64,000 bases of DNA from Methyloradius palustris (GCF_019703875.1 NZ_AP024110.1:186001-250000), one strand, 5' to 3'. Counted from the first letter of the stretch, positions 44,453 through 53,982 are shown. A program made the numbers and translations. Notes: generated by a model not told the origin, from the sequence alone.

Positions 44453-46306
44453 ATGTTGAAACATTCAGCGCAATATAAATATACAGGCTTGGCCTTGTTT
44501 GTATCGCTGCTGTTGGTGATTGAGCTGGCTTGGTTGCATGTGCTGCAGCCCATGGAAAATCGTGTGGCTGATGCCATGCTGGCGCGCCATGCGCTGAAAA
44601 GCGCCCCAGATAAAGACATCATCATTGTCGATATTGACGAACGTAGCCTGGACTTGATGGCCGATAGCGTTGGCCGCTGGCCGTGGCCGCGTTCATTGCA
44701 TGCGGAGTTGGTCGAAGGCATAGAAAAGCAGCATCCCAAGGCGATTGTCTTTGATGTGCTATTCAGCGACCCAGACCTCACCCGCCCATCGGATGACGCC
44801 TATTTTGCAGAGACCGTGCAGGCACAATCCAATCTCTACTTCCCTATGTTGTTGCTGAACCCCACGGCCAATGGCATCCCGCTTGCCCAGTATGCCGAGG
44901 CGCTGGGCATCACCAAAACAGCCGTTGCCGAACCGCAAGCAAGTGTGAGCATGGTATTGCCGCTACCCGCCATGATCAAAAGTACCAGCCTAGGCACACA
45001 CAACGTGCTGGCAGATCGCGATGGCGTGGTGCGCAGCTATCTGGTGTATAGCGATGTTGCGGGCTGGCATATCCCTTCTTTGCCCGCAAAAGTGGCGACA
45101 GGTCTTGGCTACGGGTTACCAAACACCAATAATATCGTGTTGAACTGGCATGGTCGCGCTTTGAGCTATCAGCGCGTTTCATATGCAGATATTTACAACG
45201 ATTTACAGCGCAAAACACCACAGCGCGCTTCGGATGAATTCAAGGACAAAATAGTCATTGTCGGCGCCACAGCCACAGGCCTGCATGATGTTCGCGCCAC
45301 GCCCGTCGATGGCTTCTATACGGGCGTCGAGATACTCGCCACGGCGATTGATAACCTGAAGAATGCAGATGCCTTGCGTCCAGTCTGTAAATGGCTGATA
45401 GCCGTCTTAGGTGTTTTATTGATTGGCCTGCTTGGCTGGGCATTTACACGCGCCTGCAAGCTATTGATTATAGGTGTCGCTCTTGCAGGAGTTACGATTG
45501 CCCTCATATTTGCTGCCTACAGCGCTTTGAACTGGTTGTGGCTGTTCACCATACTTACGCCATTGCTATTTGCCTGGGTGTATTACCTGATCGCCGCATT
45601 GATGGAATACCTCAAAGAGCGTAAAACGCGTGAGTTGGCCATTGCTACTTTCAGCCGCTTTTTGGATCCACGAGTAGTTCAGGCACTGGTGAGCCGTGGT
45701 GAAACCATGGAATCCATGAGCGGTAAAAGCTCCGAGATCACTGTGCTGTTCTCAGATATTCGCGGTTTTACCACGCTCTCTGAAAACAGTACGCCAGAGC
45801 AGGTTGTGGAGTTGCTCAATGCCTATTTCAGCCAGCAATCTGCTGCTGTTTTCGCGCATGAAGGTACGCTGGATAAATATATCGGCGATGCCATCATGGC
45901 ATTCTGGGGCGCACCCACTAGCCAGCCAGACCATGCACTCAAGGCCGTGGCAGGCGCGCTAGCAATGAGCGAGCAATTGGAAGTGTTCAGGCAGCAATAT
46001 GGCGCGCTAGCAAAAGATATAGAAATCGGCATAGGTGTGCATAGCGGCCAGGCCGTGGTTGGCTTCATCGGCTCTGAAAACAGGCAGGATTACACTGCCA
46101 TTGGCGATACGGTGAATCTATCCAGTCGCATAGAAGGGCTGACCAAAGGCATTGCACGCGTTCTAGTGTCGCAAGAGACGCGTGATTTGTGTATCAAACA
46201 ATCGGGCGATGCAGCCTGCCCGTTTGCGTTTATTGATTGTGGTAGCCATGCAGTCAAAGGCCGTGCGCAGCCAGTGCAACTGTATGAACCTATAAAAAAG
46301 AGTTAA
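44453..46306 (+). CDS. CHASE2-domain adenylate/guanylate cyclase
   Basis: This 617-residue membrane protein has an N-terminal helix (about 10-30), a periplasmic CHASE2 sensor domain (about 38-305), three membrane helices (about 312-385) and a class III nucleotide cyclase domain (about 425-605). The metal-binding aspartates are Asp435 (VLFSDIRGFT) and Asp479 (YIGDAIMAFW). The transition-state Asn/Arg pair is in TVNLSSRIEG. It makes cAMP or cGMP in response to an unknown periplasmic signal. Which nucleotide it makes is not predictable with confidence. SH3 and M48 protease genes follow closely. Confidence 0.88.
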   Translation: MLKHSAQYKYTGLALFVSLLLVIELAWLHVLQPMENRVADAMLARHALKSAPDKDIIIVDIDERSLDLMADSVGRWPWPRSLHAELVEGIEKQHPKAIVFDVLFSDPDLTRPSDDAYFAETVQAQSNLYFPMLLLNPTANGIPLAQYAEALGITKTAVAEPQASVSMVLPLPAMIKSTSLGTHNVLADRDGVVRSYLVYSDVAGWHIPSLPAKVATGLGYGLPNTNNIVLNWHGRALSYQRVSYADIYNDLQRKTPQRASDEFKDKIVIVGATATGLHDVRATPVDGFYTGVEILATAIDNLKNADALRPVCKWLIAVLGVLLIGLLGWAFTRACKLLIIGVALAGVTIALIFAAYSALNWLWLFTILTPLLFAWVYYLIAALMEYLKERKTRELAIATFSRFLDPRVVQALVSRGETMESMSGKSSEITVLFSDIRGFTTLSENSTPEQVVELLNAYFSQQSAAVFAHEGTLDKYIGDAIMAFWGAPTSQPDHALKAVAGALAMSEQLEVFRQQYGALAKDIEIGIGVHSGQAVVGFIGSENRQDYTAIGDTVNLSSRIEGLTKGIARVLVSQETRDLCIKQSGDAACPFAFIDCGSHAVKGRAQPVQLYEPIKKS

Positions 46307-46352
46307 GTAATATCCATCAATGCAGTGATTCATCAATTTCGGGGAAGATAGG

Positions 46353-46919
46353 ATGAAAATATTCAAGCTATTCACGGCAGCTTTGCTGTTCAGCAGCCTT
46401 ACTGCTTACGCGGCAGAAGACCCTGCCACAACCTTAATTAGTACTGATCTCAAGCAGGAGCCGTTTATCGACGCGCAGGTGATCATCAACCTGCCAGTCA
46501 ATACCTCGGTGACTGTGCTCAAGCGCCAGGCTGGCTGGGTACAGGTTAAATCCAGTGGCGGTGCGCAAGGCTGGCTCAAGATGACCAGTATCAAGCTCGG
46601 CTCTGGCGGTGCATCTGGCAAGGGCGATAACGGCATCATGTCCCTATTCAATGTGGCGCGTAGCGGGCGCTCTGGCAATAACGGCGTAGTAGTCACCACA
46701 GGCGTGCGCGGCCTGACGCCTGAAGAGCTCAATAATGCAAGCCCAAATGCAGCTGAAGTAAAAAAGATGGATAACTTCCCTAAAGGTAAAAAAGAAGCAG
46801 ATACCTTTGCCAGCGCAGGCAAACTCCAAAGCCAGCAAGTGGATTACCTGGCTGCTAGCCAGCCGACCAGCACGCCAACCCAGACCAGCAAACCATTCGT
46901 GAATGGAGGCCATAAATGA
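46353..46919 (+). CDS. Exported SH3-domain protein
   Basis: This 188-residue protein has a signal peptide (cleavage after AYAA near residue 21) and a bacterial SH3 domain (about 25-85, with INLPVNTSVTVLKRQAGWVQVKS and GWLKMTSIKLG). A Gly/Ser-rich and then Thr/Pro/Gln-rich low-complexity tail ends in FVNGGHK. SH3b domains often bind peptidoglycan or proteins; no partner is identified. The M48 protease gene starts in its last four bases (ATGA overlap), so the two are co-translated. Confidence 0.78.
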   Translation: MKIFKLFTAALLFSSLTAYAAEDPATTLISTDLKQEPFIDAQVIINLPVNTSVTVLKRQAGWVQVKSSGGAQGWLKMTSIKLGSGGASGKGDNGIMSLFNVARSGRSGNNGVVVTTGVRGLTPEELNNASPNAAEVKKMDNFPKGKKEADTFASAGKLQSQQVDYLAASQPTSTPTQTSKPFVNGGHK

Positions 46920-47776
46920 ATAAGGCCATACAACACCTCAGCCTCTGTATTGCGCTATCAATATCATTCAACGCTTATGCGTTTGACTTGAACCTGAACA
47001 ATCTCAACGTCGATAAACTCATCAGCATCGCCAAAAAAACGCAGGACTTAAAACCTGTCGATGAAAAAGCCGAGTTCGAGATCGGCAGTGGTGTCGCAGC
47101 CAACCTGCTAGGCGCTGCGCCCTTGGTTAAAGATGAAAAACTACAAGCCTATGTGAATCGTCTCGGCTGGTGGCTGGCCTTGCAAACTGAGCGGCCAGAT
47201 ATCCCATGGCATTTCGGCGTGCTGGATAGTGATGGCATCAATGCCTTTGCCGCGCCCGGTGGCTATGTGTTCATCACCAGGGGTTTGCTGTTGCACCTGC
47301 GTAGTGAGGCCGAGCTGGCGGGCGTGCTCAGCCATGAAATCTCGCATGTACTCAAAAAACACCACCTAATGGCCATCCAGAAAAGCGCGCAGACCGGAAT
47401 CATGGCCGATGTCGCCAGCATGGCGGTGGAAGGAAACCAGAATAGCGAGCTGGCGAAAAAAGCCATAGGCGCGGGTACCGAATTATATTCGCGCGGTTTA
47501 GATAAGGATGACGAGTTTGAGGCAGATCGCATGGGCGTGGTGATCGCCGCGCGCGCAGGCTATGACCCTTATGGATTGCCAGCGGTGTTGCAGACATTGG
47601 AGGCTATGAATGCGGATGATAGTAATTTGGCGTTGATGTTCAAGACGCATCCTGCGCCGCAGAAAAGGTTGGAGTTGCTGGATGCGGCGATGACGGGGAC
47701 GTTGGAGAGATATGCGACACAGGTAGAGGGGGAGGAGAGGTTTGTGAAGGTGGTGGGGGATTATGCGAAGAAATAA
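46916..47776 (+). CDS. Periplasmic M48 metalloprotease
   Basis: This 286-residue protein has a signal peptide (about 1-22) and an M48 peptidase domain with zinc motif HEISH at 140-144 and the third ligand Glu202 in FEADRMG. It is smaller than the BepA-like protein at 10.8 kb because it lacks the TPR part. It is closer to the LoiP/YcaL-type family, whose substrates include outer-membrane or lipoprotein quality-control targets. The overlap with the SH3 gene and the nearby CHASE2 cyclase suggest one signalling-linked transcript. Confidence 0.83.
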   Translation: MNKAIQHLSLCIALSISFNAYAFDLNLNNLNVDKLISIAKKTQDLKPVDEKAEFEIGSGVAANLLGAAPLVKDEKLQAYVNRLGWWLALQTERPDIPWHFGVLDSDGINAFAAPGGYVFITRGLLLHLRSEAELAGVLSHEISHVLKKHHLMAIQKSAQTGIMADVASMAVEGNQNSELAKKAIGAGTELYSRGLDKDDEFEADRMGVVIAARAGYDPYGLPAVLQTLEAMNADDSNLALMFKTHPAPQKRLELLDAAMTGTLERYATQVEGEERFVKVVGDYAKK

Positions 47777-47794
47777 TTGCTTGTGAATTCTTAA

Positions 47795-48456
47795 GTGGTA
47801 TTAGATAAAAATATTCAGATTTGTGCAATTTGTGGGTTACGACCAGCCACAACCTCAGATCATGTCCCTCCTAAAGGCATATTTCCTAAACCACGCCCCA
47901 ATGACTTAGTGACTGTTCCTTGTTGCTTTTATTGTAATAACACGAGCTCGAAAAATGATGAGGAATTTAGAGTTTTTCTTAGTCTTCAGCTTGGTATGGA
48001 ATTACCTGCAACAAGAAAGCTTGGACTGATGGTGCACTTAAATCAATTCAACATAATAATCGTCTCAGAAATAACATAATCAATAACTCAAGAATTGTTG
48101 ATGTCCATACTCCTGATGGAATTTATCTTGGTAAACAACGAGCCGTTCCAATGTCAGTTAAGGCTCATAATGCAGTTCTTGATCGAACTGTTAGAGGGCT
48201 TTATTTTCATCATTTCCATCAAGTGCTAGGTACCAGAGTTTCATGCCGAGTTAGGCCTCTTATAAGCTTGCCTGTTGAATTCAACTCAATTCTAAATTTA
48301 ATGAATTTAGGTTCAATAGGAGGCGACTCGTTAGTTTATCGTTATAACCGAGCTTCTGACTCTCATCTTGATTCTTTATGGGTGATTCTTTTCTATAAGC
48401 GCTATCTTGTTCTTGTTGAAACTAGGTCAAAAAAAGGCCGTAAAAAATCTGCATGA
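47795..48456 (+). pseudogene. Frameshifted HNH-endonuclease-like gene
   Basis: The first part (47795 to about 48018) encodes a zinc-type HNH start: CAICG, then DHVPPKG, then CCFYCNN. The second part (about 48019 to 48456) continues in the next frame with WTDGALKSIQHNN, then RAVPMSVKAHNAVLDRT. Reading across, one base appears missing from the A-run at about 48016-48018 (AGAAAGC); restoring it gives about 220 residues. The start is GTG at 47795. It is more AT-rich than its neighbours. It is either a genuine pseudogene or a sequencing or assembly error in the A-run. Confidence 0.7.
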
Positions 48457-48486
48457 GAAATCCCTTTCTTTTTCGCCTCTTGGCGA

Positions 48487-48520
48487 GTTTCTTTCTTTTG
48501 CTCAGCCAAAAGAAAGAAAC
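48487..48520. repeat. Perfect inverted repeat with 14-base arms
   Basis: GTTTCTTTCTTTTG at 48487-48500 is the exact inverse complement of CAAAAGAAAGAAAC at 48507-48520, with loop CTCAGC. Text of this kind, followed by AACCAAAGAAAAGG, recurs between genes in many proteobacteria, so it is probably a dispersed element and not a local terminator. Confidence 0.7.
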
Positions 48521-48723
48521 CAAAGAAAAGGCTGCCCCACTACCGCTTATTCCCTGTGCTGCTCATCCTCATGGGCGTCAATCAAACTCGCCCTAGTGTC
48601 TTACACAAACCGTAAGCCACCGCGGAACTCAAACAGGTGATTGACTAAAACTCCCATGATGACTGCGCTGCTCGGCGCGGTAGAGGGGAGTTAAGGTCAA
48701 AACCAACCCACCTTGAGTTCGTC

Positions 48724-48743
48724 ATTCCCGTGAAAACGGGAAT
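48724..48743. repeat. dRS3-like repeat (ATTCCC-N8-GGGAAT)
   Basis: ATTCCC at 48724-48729, eight bases GTGAAAAC, then GGGAAT at 48738-48743. This matches the short Neisseria dRS3 repeat consensus exactly. Related CATTCCCG...CGGGAATCC elements are spread widely in betaproteobacteria and are often sites of insertion or rearrangement. Confidence 0.65.
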
Positions 48744-48783
48744 CCATTTTCGTATCTGTGGGTGGATTCAGTTACTGCAGGCT

Positions 48784-48841
48784 AAAAAGCACGATGCCCT
48801 GAGAGGCAATATCCATGCGGCTCTCGTGGCATCGTGTTTTT
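48784..48841 (-). terminator. Rho-independent terminator of ttcA
   Basis: On the minus strand CACGATGCC pairs with GGCATCGTG, extended by CGAGAG/CTCTC beyond an imperfect turn, and is followed by CTTTTT. It lies six bases after the ttcA stop. Confidence 0.88.
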
Positions 48842-48846
48842 CTGGA

Positions 48847-49767
48847 TTAAGCGATATTGCGCTTGAATTCGATTCTGGTGCCTTCGCTATTGGCTAGGCT
48901 GAGGGCGGGGCTTTCTTTTTCTGCGATGTCACCGAATAGTGGGTCTTCGTCTTCGGGCTGCGCTTGTGTCAGGCCTTTGAAGTCGTAGAGTTCGGTATCT
49001 GCGAGGTGTGAGGGTTCTACGTTGGTGATGGCGCGGAAGATGTTGTTGATGCGGCCTGGTTGTTCGCGTTCCCAGCCTTGCAGCATGTCTTTCACTTTTT
49101 GCCGTTGCAGGTTTTCCTGCGAGCCGCATAAATCGCAAGGGATGATGGGGAATTCCATCTGTCTTGCATACGAGGCAATGTCTTTTTCCGAGCAGTAGGC
49201 CAGCGGGCGGATGACGATATTCTGTTTGTCGTTGGTGGCGAGCTTTGGCGGCATGGCTTTCAGCTTGGCACCGAAGAACATATTGAGGAACAGTGTTTCC
49301 ACGATGTCATCACGGTGATGGCCGAGCGCGATTTTATTCGCGCCGAGTTCTTTTGCAGTTCTATAAATCACACCACGGCGCAGGCGTGAGCAGAGCGAGC
49401 AGGTGGTTTTGCCTTCAGGGATTTTCTCTTTGACGATGGAATAAGTGTCGGCTTCAACAATGCGGTAATCCACACCCAGTTTTTCCAGATAGGCAGGGAG
49501 AATGTCAGCGGGGAAGCCCGGTTGCTTCTGGTCAAGATTCATTGCCATCAACTTGAAATCAATCGGCGCGCGCTCTTGCAAAGCCAGCAGGATCATCAAC
49601 ATCGCATGCGAATCCTTGCCGCCACTCATGCAAACCAGCACGGTATCGCCGCCCTCGATCATGTTGTAATCGCCGATGGCTTTGCCCGTGGCGCTGATCA
49701 GGCTGTTGCGCAGACGGACAAAATTGCCAGAGGCGTTATCAGGTAAGTGTTTAATCATGCTGGGCAT
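48847..49767 (-). CDS. ttcA: tRNA 2-thiocytidine biosynthesis protein TtcA
   Basis: This 306-residue enzyme is of the PP-loop ATPase family. The PP-loop SGGKDS is at 48-53 and the conserved cysteine pairs lie in CSLCSRLRR and PCDLCGSQ, which hold an iron-sulfur cluster. TtcA adds sulfur to cytidine 32 of certain tRNAs. ATG at 49767 is used; a second in-frame ATG at 49758 also begins well. It lies one base downstream of the SDR gene's stop, so the two are co-transcribed. Confidence 0.95.
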   Translation of the reverse strand: MPSMIKHLPDNASGNFVRLRNSLISATGKAIGDYNMIEGGDTVLVCMSGGKDSHAMLMILLALQERAPIDFKLMAMNLDQKQPGFPADILPAYLEKLGVDYRIVEADTYSIVKEKIPEGKTTCSLCSRLRRGVIYRTAKELGANKIALGHHRDDIVETLFLNMFFGAKLKAMPPKLATNDKQNIVIRPLAYCSEKDIASYARQMEFPIIPCDLCGSQENLQRQKVKDMLQGWEREQPGRINNIFRAITNVEPSHLADTELYDFKGLTQAQPEDEDPLFGDIAEKESPALSLANSEGTRIEFKRNIA

Positions 49768-49768
49768 T

Positions 49769-50521
49769 TTACAGGTTTAGTGACCTGCCGCCATCTACCG
49801 CGATGATCTGGCCTGTGATGAAAGGTGCATCCTGAATCAAAAAGCGCACGGCCTTGGCAACGTCATTACCTTCGCCGATGCGTTTTAATAGGGTTTGCGA
49901 GATCACGCGCTGGCGATATACCTCATCAAACTGCGGGTTGTCTTCAGGCCACAGCACTGGGCCTGGCGCAACTGCGTTCACGCGGACTTCTGGCGCCAGC
50001 TCATGAGCGAGCGATTTGGTCAGCGTAACCAAGCCAGCTTTGGCAACGCTGTAAACGATATAACCTTTTTTCGGGCGCTCTACGTGCATATCGGTGATGT
50101 TCACGATGCAGCCATTGGTTTTGCGTAATTCTGGCGCGGCTGATTGCGATAAAAATAGTGGGGCTTTGAGGTTTGAACCTGTAAGGTCTTCCCATTCCTG
50201 TTCGCCGATCTGGCCAAGTTCAGTGGGGTAGTAGGTTGATGCATTGTTGATGAGCACATCCAGCTTACCAAAACGGCTCACGGTCTCAGTTATCAAGCTG
50301 GGTGACACGGCAAGGTTGAGCAAATCACCCTGAATAATCGCAACAGAGTTCGGGCGTTGCAGGTTCAGCTCAGATTGCAAGGCGCGTGCCTCATGTACCG
50401 AAGTGCGATAGTGAATCATCAGGTTAGCACCGTCTGCATGTAATAAACGGCAGATCGCCGCGCCTACGCGCTTGGCGCCGCCAGTGATCAAAATGACTTT
50501 ATCTTGCAAATTATTATTCAC
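49769..50521 (-). CDS. Pteridine-reductase-like short-chain dehydrogenase
   Basis: This 250-residue Rossmann enzyme has the cofactor motif [11 protein letters not shown] at about 13-23, an NNAS active-site Asn and YxxxK (YSVAK at about 156-160). The position that is Ser in most SDRs is Asp in [10 protein letters not shown], as in pteridine reductases, and the Arg in TGGAKR fits NADPH preference. It is similar to FolM and pteridine reductase 1, which make tetrahydropterins or tetrahydrofolate; the precise substrate is inferred. It is next to ttcA and divergent from the MidA-like gene. Confidence 0.82.
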   Translation of the reverse strand: MNNNLQDKVILITGGAKRVGAAICRLLHADGANLMIHYRTSVHEARALQSELNLQRPNSVAIIQGDLLNLAVSPSLITETVSRFGKLDVLINNASTYYPTELGQIGEQEWEDLTGSNLKAPLFLSQSAAPELRKTNGCIVNITDMHVERPKKGYIVYSVAKAGLVTLTKSLAHELAPEVRVNAVAPGPVLWPEDNPQFDEVYRQRVISQTLLKRIGEGNDVAKAVRFLIQDAPFITGQIIAVDGGRSLNL

Positions 50522-50626
50522 AACGAATCCCTAAGTTTGCTTTACACGATTGATTGGCACTACAGGAGGACTATTTTTTGAGGGACGTCCTTAAAACATG
50601 CCCACGAATTATAATCCACTCTCACC

Positions 50627-51796
50627 ATGAACACTTCATTACCTCAAGCTACTTTACCCGAACCTTCCGCTGAAGCACTTGTGCATAGCCAACGGCTGAC
50701 CGAGCTGATTCAATCGGAGATTGAGACCGCAGGCGGCTGGATTGATTTCGCGCATTTCATGCATCTGGCTTTATATGCGCCCAGCCTAGGTTATTACAGT
50801 GGCGGCAGTAAAAAGTTCGGCAAAGCGGGCGATTTTGTTACCGCCCCTGAGATATCACCGCTATTTGCCCAGACTTTAGCTAAGCAAGTACAGCAAGTGT
50901 TAGCGCTTACTCAGGGCGATGTTCTTGAGCTGGGCGCAGGCACAGGTAAGCTTGCTGCAACCCTGCTACTGGAATTACAGCAAGCTGAACAGCTGTCAGA
51001 GCACTATTACATACTCGAAGTGAGTGCCTATTTACGTGACTTACAGCGAGAAACCTTGCAAAGTGAATTGCCCGCCGAATTATTCGAGCGCGTGATCTGG
51101 TTGGATACCTTGCCAGAAACCTTTAACGGTTTGATTCTGGGCAATGAAGTACTCGATGCCTTACCCGTGCATATCATTAAAACGCACGACGATAGCATTG
51201 AAGAATTAGGTGTGAGCATAGGCGCTGATGGTTTCGAATGGAAAACCAAAGTCCTCAAGCCTGATCTGCAAACAGTGGCAAGTAAGCTCTCACTCACGTC
51301 AGACTACACCACCGAAATCTGCCCGGCGGCCACAGGCCTGATTACCAGTCTGACGCAGTTATTAGAACATGGCGTAATCCTGATGCTCGATTACGGATTT
51401 CCACAGCGCGAGTATTATCACCCGCAGCGCGCGCAAGGTACGTTGATGTGCCATTACCGTCACTATGCGCATGACAATCCGTTTTTATATGTTGGGCTGC
51501 AGGACATTACTGCCCATGTGGATTTCACCGCCATCGCTGAAGCGGGCATGACGAATGGCGCTGAATTGCTCGGCTATGCCAATCAGGCGCAATTCCTCAT
51601 CAACTGTGGCATTACCGATGTGCTCTCGCAGGTGTCACCCGAAAACATGCTTGAATACGTGCCGCTTGCCTCGCAGGCACAAAAGCTATTGTCACCGGCT
51701 GAAATGGGCGAATTGTTCAAAGTGATTGCCTTGGGTAAAGGCATATCAGAAGGTTTGCTCGGGTTCTCCCGTGGCGACAGAAGCCATACGTTATAA
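50627..51796 (+). CDS. MidA/NDUFAF7-like SAM-dependent methyltransferase
   Basis: This 389-residue protein belongs to COG1565. The AdoMet site is DVLELGAGTGKLAATLL near 104-120, and further family motifs are GGSKKFGKAGDFVTAPEISPLF and GNEVLDALPVH. The mitochondrial relative NDUFAF7 dimethylates an arginine of a complex I subunit; the bacterial target is probably protein arginine too, but this is not established. It is divergent from the SDR gene and followed by trmB after 33 bases. Confidence 0.87.
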   Translation: MNTSLPQATLPEPSAEALVHSQRLTELIQSEIETAGGWIDFAHFMHLALYAPSLGYYSGGSKKFGKAGDFVTAPEISPLFAQTLAKQVQQVLALTQGDVLELGAGTGKLAATLLLELQQAEQLSEHYYILEVSAYLRDLQRETLQSELPAELFERVIWLDTLPETFNGLILGNEVLDALPVHIIKTHDDSIEELGVSIGADGFEWKTKVLKPDLQTVASKLSLTSDYTTEICPAATGLITSLTQLLEHGVILMLDYGFPQREYYHPQRAQGTLMCHYRHYAHDNPFLYVGLQDITAHVDFTAIAEAGMTNGAELLGYANQAQFLINCGITDVLSQVSPENMLEYVPLASQAQKLLSPAEMGELFKVIALGKGISEGLLGFSRGDRSHTL

Positions 51797-51832
51797 TCCC
51801 GCTTCTAAAAAATTCCACAGACTTAAAACGTG

Positions 51833-52567
51833 ATGCAAAAAGACTTAACCGAGCCAAAGCAGCCAGATATAGAAGAGCTAACAAATAATGAAGCGCTAAA
51901 GAATCGTCCGATTCGCAGCTTCGTTTTAAGACAGGGCCGCCTTACAACAGGCCAACAGCGTGCGCTAGAGCAAGTCATGCCGATATTCGGCGTGCCTTAC
52001 CAACCAGAATTACTGGATCTAGCTACTGTGTTTGGCCGTACTGAAAGCAAAAAAATACTCGAAATCGGTTTTGGCATGGGCGAAAGTACCGCGTATATCG
52101 CGAGTCTATTGCCAGAGCAGGATTTTCTTGGAGTGGAAGTACACACTCCAGGCGTAGGCAGTTTGCTCAAACAGATTGATGAGCAGCAACTGAAGAATCT
52201 GCGCATCATCCAGCATGATGCCGTTGAGGTGCTGAACCACATGATTGCCGATGCAAGTTTGGATGGCGTGCACATATTCTTTCCCGATCCATGGCATAAA
52301 AAGCGTCACCACAAGCGGCGTTTGATTCAGGCAGGGTTTGTTAAGTTGCTGTGCAGTAAGCTAAAAGCAGGCGCTTACTTGCATGTGGCGACAGACTGGC
52401 AAGAGTATGCCGAGTGGGTCTTGGATGTGTTGAAAGCAGAGCCGCAACTGGAAAATACGGCCGCGGATTATGCGCCTAAACCTGCTTACAGGCCGCTGAC
52501 CAAGTTTGAAAATCGTGGCATCAAATTAGGCCATGGCGTCTGGGACATTGTCTTCCTCAGGGTATAA
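51833..52567 (+). CDS. trmB: tRNA (guanine-N7-)-methyltransferase
   Basis: From ATG at 51833 this is a 244-residue protein. TrmB motifs include [14 protein letters not shown] (AdoMet loop, near 75-88), [13 protein letters not shown], and [16 protein letters not shown], followed by ATDWQEYA. It methylates G46 of tRNA variable loops. GTG at 51830 would add one residue. The 3' end overlaps the convergent engB by 42 bases, an unusually long overlap of two essential-type genes. Nothing is abnormal in the protein itself. Confidence 0.95.
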   Translation: MQKDLTEPKQPDIEELTNNEALKNRPIRSFVLRQGRLTTGQQRALEQVMPIFGVPYQPELLDLATVFGRTESKKILEIGFGMGESTAYIASLLPEQDFLGVEVHTPGVGSLLKQIDEQQLKNLRIIQHDAVEVLNHMIADASLDGVHIFFPDPWHKKRHHKRRLIQAGFVKLLCSKLKAGAYLHVATDWQEYAEWVLDVLKAEPQLENTAADYAPKPAYRPLTKFENRGIKLGHGVWDIVFLRV

Positions 52568-53149
52568 CCAGCTACCGATAATTTTCTCAGCCTCTTCCAC
52601 TCCCTGTTTTTTCAGGCTTGAGAATAGCTGGATTGTGCAGTTGCCCCAGTTGGCATCCAGTTCTTTTTTCACGGCTTGCAAGGTCATCATCGCCGCGCTG
52701 CGCGATAATTTATCTGACTTGGTCAATAACACGTGAATCGGCCTGCCACTGGGCAGAAACCAATCCAACATTTGCCTGTCTAGAGGTGTGAGTGGATGGC
52801 GGCAATCCATGACTAGCACTAGGCCATGCAGGTTACCGCGGTGGCTGAGATAGTTGGATAGGGTGAGCTGCCAGTGCTGACGCAGCGCTTCTGGAACTTT
52901 GGCGTAACCATAACCAGGTAAGTCAACTAGAAAACGGTCGCCACCTAGTCTGAAAAAGTTGATGAGTTGCGTGCGCCCTGGTTGTTTACTCACATAAGCT
53001 AAGCGGTTATGGTTGGCTAGTGTGTTGAGTGCGCTGGATTTCCCAGCGTTGGAACGTCCAGCGAAAGCGACTTCAATGCCAGCAGGCGGCGGTAAATCGC
53101 GCAAGTGGTGCGCGGAGATATAAAAAGTGGCATTCTGGAACAAAGGCAT
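52526..53149 (-). CDS. engB: Ribosome biogenesis GTPase EngB/YihA
   Basis: This 207-residue GTPase of the YihA family has G1 GRSNAGKSS at 31-39, G3 DLPGYGYAK near 75 and G4 TKSDK near 142. It binds GTP and helps 50S subunit assembly. The last 14 codons lie over the 3' end of trmB on the opposite strand. The start faces the cytochrome c4 gene across about 150 bases. The product is of normal length and the frame is intact. Confidence 0.94.
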   Translation of the reverse strand: MPLFQNATFYISAHHLRDLPPPAGIEVAFAGRSNAGKSSALNTLANHNRLAYVSKQPGRTQLINFFRLGGDRFLVDLPGYGYAKVPEALRQHWQLTLSNYLSHRGNLHGLVLVMDCRHPLTPLDRQMLDWFLPSGRPIHVLLTKSDKLSRSAAMMTLQAVKKELDANWGNCTIQLFSSLKKQGVEEAEKIIGSWLYPEEDNVPDAMA

Positions 53150-53301
53150 GGATATAGTTCGCTTAAGCTAACGGCAACGGGCAAAAATCCTACCACGATA
53201 ACGTAATTTTCGATAAAATGAATGGTTAATTTGTAGTTTATTCTGTAGCCGATGATTTGTCGGTTTATTTAGATGCAATGCATTGTATTAAGGAGTAGGT
53301 G

Positions 53302-53910
53302 ATGAGTTTCCGTAATGTTGCTGTACTGGTGTTGAGTTTAGCTGGTGCTAGCTCAGCTTTTGCAGCCGGCGATGCCGCCAAAGGGCAAACAATTGTAACT
53401 AACGTCTGTTCTGCCTGCCATGGTGTGGATGGTAATAGCGTGGTTGCTATGTATCCTAAATTAGCTGGTCAACATCCTGAATACATCACCAAACAATTGA
53501 TGAATTTTAAATCTGGTGATCGCAAAAACGCGATTATGGGCGGTATGGTGGCTGCGCTTTCACCTGAAGATATGGAAAACTTGGGTGCATACTTCGGCTC
53601 ACAGACCCCTAAAACCGATACCGCAAAAAGTAATGGCCCTGGCTCTATTGGCGAGAAAATCTACAAAGGCGGCATCCCTGGCATAGGCGTACCTGCCTGT
53701 GCCTCCTGTCATGGCCCTGCTGGCGCTGGTATTCCAGTGCAGTTTCCACGTCTAGGCGGTCAGCATTCTGAATATATCGTGACGCAGCTTAAAGCTTTTG
53801 GCTCTTATGAGCGCGCAAACGACGGTGCCAAGATGATGCGCATGATTGCTTCCAAGCTTTCAGAGCAAGACATGGCAGCTGTTGCAGATTACATTCAAGG
53901 CTTGCATTAA
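53302..53910 (+). CDS. Di-heme cytochrome c4
   Basis: From ATG at 53302 this is a 202-residue periplasmic protein with a signal peptide (cleavage near SAFA, residues 19-21). It has two class I cytochrome c domains: heme motifs CSACH at 36-40 and CASCH at 133-137, with axial Met candidates in NAIMGGMVAAL and AKMMRMIAS. Cytochrome c4 passes electrons from complex III to terminal oxidases. AAGGAG is upstream; GTG at 53299 would add one residue. ResB and CcsB, which attach the hemes, follow directly. Confidence 0.94.
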   Translation: MSFRNVAVLVLSLAGASSAFAAGDAAKGQTIVTNVCSACHGVDGNSVVAMYPKLAGQHPEYITKQLMNFKSGDRKNAIMGGMVAALSPEDMENLGAYFGSQTPKTDTAKSNGPGSIGEKIYKGGIPGIGVPACASCHGPAGAGIPVQFPRLGGQHSEYIVTQLKAFGSYERANDGAKMMRMIASKLSEQDMAAVADYIQGLH

Positions 53911-53946
53911 TTCGTTAGATTTTTTATTCACTTAAAAAGTCTGAAC

Positions 53947-53982
53947 AAAACTGAGGGTGGCGCAGGCCACCCTTAAGTTTTT
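53947..53982 (+). terminator. Rho-independent terminator after cytochrome c4
   Basis: GGGTGGC (53955-53961) and GCCACCC (53966-53972) form a stem with a GCAG loop, followed by TTAAGTTTTT. It separates the cytochrome gene from the resB-ccsB pair. Confidence 0.88.

Larger units (their letters stand above)
48457..48783. other. Non-coding repeat-like intergenic region
   Basis: Beyond the HNH remnant up to the ttcA terminator there is no credible gene. An open frame across 48407-48640 exists, but its composition follows the repeat instead of protein. The stretch holds a 14-base-arm inverted repeat, a run resembling a dispersed proteobacterial intergenic element (CCAAAGAAAAGGCTGCCCC), and a dRS3-like site. 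It looks like accumulated small repeats. Confidence 0.6.

Noticed and set aside
48407..48640. 77-residue reading frame across the HNH end and repeat
   Set aside because: It follows the hairpin repeat, shares no family pattern and overlaps the end of another frame; probably a chance frame in repeat DNA.
53276..53285. Perfect palindrome CAATGCATTG upstream of cytochrome c4
   Set aside because: Only ten bases and next to the ribosome site; no known regulator consensus fits. Could be chance.
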